Assembly: GCA_027622495.1 (NCBI GenBank)
Contig: JAQBYL010000147.1
Coordinates: 1-9,049 of the forward strand
DNA: 9,049 bases
Reading direction: 5' to 3'
Origin: Pseudomonadota bacterium
GTDB lineage: Bacteria; Pseudomonadota; Gammaproteobacteria; Pseudomonadales; Azotimanducaceae
Under the pieces are notes generated by a model that was not told the DNA's origin, made no database searches, and saw only the letters and a list, made by a program, of their open reading frames with translations. A program made the translations under genes and the position numbers. Positions 6,718 to 9,049 of this stretch are shown here, one piece after another. Position 1 is the first letter of the stretch. Each line of letters begins with the position of its first letter.

Positions 6718-7717
6718 AAACACTCTGCAGCGTGATGCCTTTGCTTGCGTCACCCAGATCTTCACCCATGCATCGCTGGTAATACTCGGCAACGATGGGT
6801 CGCTCCAGTTCGTCACACTTGTTCAGGAACGAGACCCTGAACCCAAACCCGACGTCGCCAAAAATTTCGGCATTCTGCGCCCAGGTGAGAACTGTTCTTG
6901 GCGACATGACCACCGAGACATCGCCGTTGACGAAGCCTTTGCGGGTGAGATCAGCAACACTGACCATGTTGGAGATGGTGCGCCGGCCGGCATCCGTTTC
7001 GCTGTAGCTTTTGGCTTTGCCCAGAACGATATCGGTCTCAGCCGAATGCTCCAGATAATTCAGCGTAGTCACGATGTTCCAGCGGTCCATCTGGCCCTGG
7101 TTGATCTGCTGGGTGCCGTGGTACAGACCGGTGGTGTCGCCGAGCCCAATGGTATTGGTGGTGGAAAACAGCCGGAAAAAGGGGTGCGGCGTGATCACCC
7201 GGTTCTGATCGAGCAAGGTCAACTTGCCTTCGACTTCCAGCACCCGCTGGATCACGAACATCACGTCAGGTCGGCCGGCATCGTACTCGTCAAACACCAG
7301 TGCCATCGCATGCTGCAAAGCCCACGGCAGCATGCCCTCTTTGAATTCAGTGATCTGCTGACCGTCTTTCAGAACGATTGCGTCTTTGCCGACGAGGTCG
7401 ATGCGGCTGATATGACTGTCGAGGTTGATCCGTATGCAGGGCCATTTAAGCCGTGCCGCGACCTGCTCGATGTGGGTTGATTTACCGGTGCCATGGTAGC
7501 CCTGGATCATCACCCTGCGGTTGTGCGCAAAACCGGCTAAGATCGCAAGCGTAGTGTCGTGATCGAAACGATAATCGTGATCGATCGCCGGAACATGTTC
7601 GCTCGGCTGACTGAAAGCGGGCACCGAAAAATCCTGATCAAGACCGAACGCCTCTCGCACATTGACGGTAGTGTCTGGTGAACTATCAATGAGTCGGCCT
7701 GATTCGATCATGGTCAT
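6716..7717 (-). CDS. cobS: Cobaltochelatase AAA+ subunit CobS
   Basis: This 333-residue cytoplasmic ATPase is the CobS subunit of the aerobic cobaltochelatase and the partner of the CobT encoded next. It is a MoxR/CobS-clade AAA+ protein with Walker A GYHGTGKST (73-81), Walker B LVFDEYD (140-146), sensor 1 FSTTNT with N188, a likely arginine finger in QMDRW (R212), and sensor 2 in MSPRTV (R274). Upstream of the ATPase core is the short CobS N-terminal region (about 1-50), containing VNVREAFGLDQDFSVPAF. Length is essentially that of characterised CobS (about 330). The start at 7717 is preferred over ATG at 7711 because AAGGGG lies about 8 nt before it, a good ribosome site. The gene is divergent from the histidine phosphatase gene with 66 bp between them. 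That gap probably carries both promoters, although no convincing -35/-10 pair was seen. Confidence 0.95.
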   Translation of the reverse strand: MTMIESGRLIDSSPDTTVNVREAFGLDQDFSVPAFSQPSEHVPAIDHDYRFDHDTTLAILAGFAHNRRVMIQGYHGTGKSTHIEQVAARLKWPCIRINLDSHISRIDLVGKDAIVLKDGQQITEFKEGMLPWALQHAMALVFDEYDAGRPDVMFVIQRVLEVEGKLTLLDQNRVITPHPFFRLFSTTNTIGLGDTTGLYHGTQQINQGQMDRWNIVTTLNYLEHSAETDIVLGKAKSYSETDAGRRTISNMVSVADLTRKGFVNGDVSVVMSPRTVLTWAQNAEIFGDVGFGFRVSFLNKCDELERPIVAEYYQRCMGEDLGDASKGITLQSV

Positions 7718-7783
7718 CGGTGAAACCCCTTGCTTCGGGCAAAGCCGACTATTCTAAGCAAGCCACGTTCAAAAGAGCAGCAC

Positions 7784-8332
7784 ATGACCAAAATTTATCT
7801 CATTCGACATGGTAAGGCGGCCGCAGGATTCGATGCATCTGCCGATCCAGATCTGGACGACACCGGCCGATTGCAGGCCGCGGCAACGGCCCGGATGCTG
7901 CAAACCCTCGGGCCCATGCCGATTCTGTCGAGTCCGCTGGCAAGAGCTCAGCAGACGGCTGCGGCGCTGGCAGCGCTATGGCAGACAACAGTTGTGATCG
8001 AGAAACGGGTTTCCGAGATTCCCTCACCGAGCACTGATCTCGCCGCACGCAGCAGCTGGTTGCGCGCAGCCATGCAGGGGAGCTGGTCGGATCTCGATGA
8101 GACGCTGATTAAATGGCGCGACAATCTGGTCGGTTGCCTGCTCGAAATTCCGGCAGATTGCATGGTGTTCAGCCATTTCGTGGCCATCAACGCAGCGGTG
8201 GGCGCCGCAAGCAATGATGATCGAATGGTGGTCTTCAGACCCGACAACGCCTCCGTCACCACACTCGAAAGCGATGGATCCCGCCTCCGGGTGCTCGAAC
8301 TCGGCAAAACGGCGGACACCCACGTGAACTAG
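7784..8332 (+). CDS. SixA-like histidine phosphatase family protein
   Basis: This 182-residue protein belongs to the histidine phosphatase superfamily (branch 1), whose members form a phosphohistidine intermediate. The catalytic RHG motif is R8-H9-G10 at the end of the first strand (KIYLIRHGKA). The other phosphate-pocket residues fit R54 in SSPLARAQQTA, E78 in VSEIPSP and H131 in FSHFVAIN. The short form and early RHG resemble SixA phosphohistidine phosphatases and phosphoglycerate-mutase-like proteins. At 182 residues it is a little longer than E. coli SixA, and the SHFVAIN segment departs from the common SHGG form, so the substrate is uncertain. The start at 7784 is chosen because family members begin right at this strand; an in-frame ATG at 7730 would add 18 unconserved residues. 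AGAG shortly upstream could serve as the ribosome site. No signal peptide is seen. It is divergent from cobS with no evident functional link. Confidence 0.88.
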   Translation: MTKIYLIRHGKAAAGFDASADPDLDDTGRLQAAATARMLQTLGPMPILSSPLARAQQTAAALAALWQTTVVIEKRVSEIPSPSTDLAARSSWLRAAMQGSWSDLDETLIKWRDNLVGCLLEIPADCMVFSHFVAINAAVGAASNDDRMVVFRPDNASVTTLESDGSRLRVLELGKTADTHVN

Positions 8333-8610
8333 GCGACATTGCGGTCCGAGATTTCTTCGCAAAATTTTAGCCACATTGTGGCGACATCCACATTAGTGGT
8401 GGTGACCTCCGCCACCAGACGGTGGTGTGCGCCACGCCCGAACCCGCCAGGCTCTCCTTCAAGCGCCTGATCCTCACTCTATCTCATTGATTAAAAACAT
8501 CTTTTTTACACGGTCAAAAGTTGGCATGAATTCTGATTGCCTGTTTGCCGGGCGAGACGCAACCAAAGGCCGAGCCGGAACATCAAACACACACCTGCCA
8601 GAGATCCACT
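8333..8610. other. Non-coding spacer between the phosphatase and RND genes
   Basis: This 278-bp stretch has no credible gene on either strand. Its first half (to about 8436) holds the CCAC/GTGG inverted-repeat cluster listed separately, and an 8-bp direct repeat GGCGACAT at 8332-8339 and 8380-8387. The second half turns A+T-richer around 8487-8535, where a promoter for the RND gene is most likely. The best pattern seen is TTTACA (8505-8510) with TGAATT (8527-8532), spacing 16 bp, which is weak. The six-T run at 8502-8507 is not preceded by a G+C-rich hairpin, so it does not make a standard intrinsic terminator. Confidence 0.5.
8370..8435. repeat. Cluster of alternating CCAC/GTGG inverted repeats
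   Basis: Seven short arms alternate over 66 bp: CCAC, GTGG, CCAC, GTGG(TGG), CCACC, GGTGG, CCAC. The clearest units are GCCACA-T-TGTGGC (8370-8382, perfect around its central base), CCAC-ATTA-GTGG (8388-8399), and a possible 8-bp stem at 8397-8404 with 8410-8417 (one T-G wobble, five-base loop). CCACC-AGAC-GGTGG (8412-8425) and GTGG-TGTGCG-CCAC (8422-8435) follow. Neighbouring hairpins share arms, so only alternative subsets can form together. The cluster lies 38 bp after the phosphatase stop. It could be a repetitive-extragenic-palindrome-like element, a paired operator, or a transcript-end structure; no T tract follows. Confidence 0.6.
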
Positions 8611-9049
8611 GTGATCAAACGATTTGCACAACATCGGGTAGCCGCCAACCTCACCATGATCATGATGACCCTGATCGGGCTGTGGGCATTGCGGTCAATG
8701 CCATCCCAGCTCGATCCGCCCCTGGCGCTGCCGCTGGTTTTTATTGACGTTGAATGGCGCGGGGCCAGTGCTGAAGACGTAGAAGCGCTCGTCACCACTC
8801 CCATCGAAGCCCAGCTGCGCAACCTGGACAATCTGCACGAACTGGAATCGCGATCGACCACTGGCTACATGGGCATGCGTGTTCAGTTCCAATTTGACAC
8901 CGACATGACGCTCGCCATGGACCAGGTCAAGCAATATGTAGCCAACGTGCGCAATCTGCCGGTGGATATCGAACCCCCCATCATCCGCCGCTTTATCGAC
9001 TACGAGCCGGTTGCGGAAATCCTGCTGACCGGAACAGGGAGTCTGACTG
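8611..9049 (+). CDS. RND efflux transporter permease (3' partial)
   Basis: The first 146 codons of a resistance-nodulation-division inner-membrane permease (HAE/AcrB-type) are present, and the frame runs off the window. Residues 1-30 (V/M-IKRFAQHRVAANLTMIMM onwards) match the cytoplasmic N-terminus and TM1 of the family, where forms like IxxFAxxPVAANL are typical. Then come the first porter-domain strands: PLVFIDVEWRGASAEDVEALV, TTPIEAQLRNLDNLHELES, VQFQFDTDM and a segment ending in PPIIRRFIDYEP. The complete protein is expected to be about 1,000 residues with twelve helices, working as a proton-driven trimer with a periplasmic adaptor and an outer-membrane channel. The GTG at 8611 is chosen because the family N-terminus begins exactly there; AGAGA about 6 nt upstream is a modest ribosome site. 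The usual upstream adaptor (MFP) gene is absent: the preceding gene is the phosphatase, 278 bp away. Substrate is unknown. Confidence 0.92.
   Translation, partial: MIKRFAQHRVAANLTMIMMTLIGLWALRSMPSQLDPPLALPLVFIDVEWRGASAEDVEALVTTPIEAQLRNLDNLHELESRSTTGYMGMRVQFQFDTDMTLAMDQVKQYVANVRNLPVDIEPPIIRRFIDYEPVAEILLTGTGSLT

Noticed and set aside
6470..7480. 336-codon plus-strand open frame opposite cobS and the start of cobT
   Set aside because: It is antisense to two genes with complete catalytic motifs, and its translation shows no domain of its own.
8487..8510. Intrinsic terminator at the T run after the palindrome cluster
   Set aside because: The T run is preceded only by A+T pairing (AAAAA/TTTTT), and the G+C-rich hairpins are more than 60 bases upstream.
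8427..8747. 106-codon plus-strand open frame spanning the spacer and the RND start
   Set aside because: It overlaps the RND gene in another frame, shows no motif, and most of it lies in the palindromic spacer.

Overview
The window is a compact bacterial chromosome segment of moderately high G+C (judged by eye) with nine recognisable genes, two of them cut by the window edges. Gene families and protein style (Dpp/Opp-type importer, aerobic-type CobS/CobT, SixA-like phosphatase, RND efflux permease) suggest a proteobacterium, most likely an environmental or marine gammaproteobacterium. That assignment is an inference from general resemblance, not from a marker gene. No rRNA, tRNA, CRISPR array, insertion sequence or phage gene was seen.

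Bases 1-3946 (+ strand) are the distal part of a peptide/nickel-type ABC importer operon: a DppC/OppC-like permease (5' end outside the window), the two ATPases DppD/OppD and DppF/OppF, and a creatininase-family protein. The first three genes are joined by ATGA and TAATG overlaps and the fourth follows after 12 bp, so the four are probably co-transcribed and the hydrolase may act on what the importer brings in. The permease is unusual: a fibronectin type III-like domain sits in the periplasmic segment between its first helix and the HPFGTD motif. The creatininase-like protein is also divergent and lacks several canonical metal ligands.

Bases 3938-4826 hold a Nudix hydrolase (- strand), whose 3' end overlaps the creatininase-like gene by 9 bp, and a divergent small ABM-type (quinol monooxygenase-like) protein (+ strand). 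They share a 46-bp intergenic gap with a plausible extended -10 promoter.

Bases 4858-7717 (- strand) encode cobS then cobT, the AAA+ and VWA subunits of the aerobic cobaltochelatase. The large catalytic subunit CobN is not in the window. Divergent from cobS, bases 7784-8332 (+) encode a SixA-like histidine phosphatase.

Bases 8333-8610 are non-coding and contain a cluster of alternating CCAC/GTGG arms able to form several competing hairpins. From 8611 to the window end is the N-terminal part of an RND efflux permease with a GTG start.

Nothing here is clearly a wholly new system. The best candidates for a second look are the FnIII-bearing permease with its linked divergent creatininase homologue, and the CCAC/GTGG palindrome cluster.
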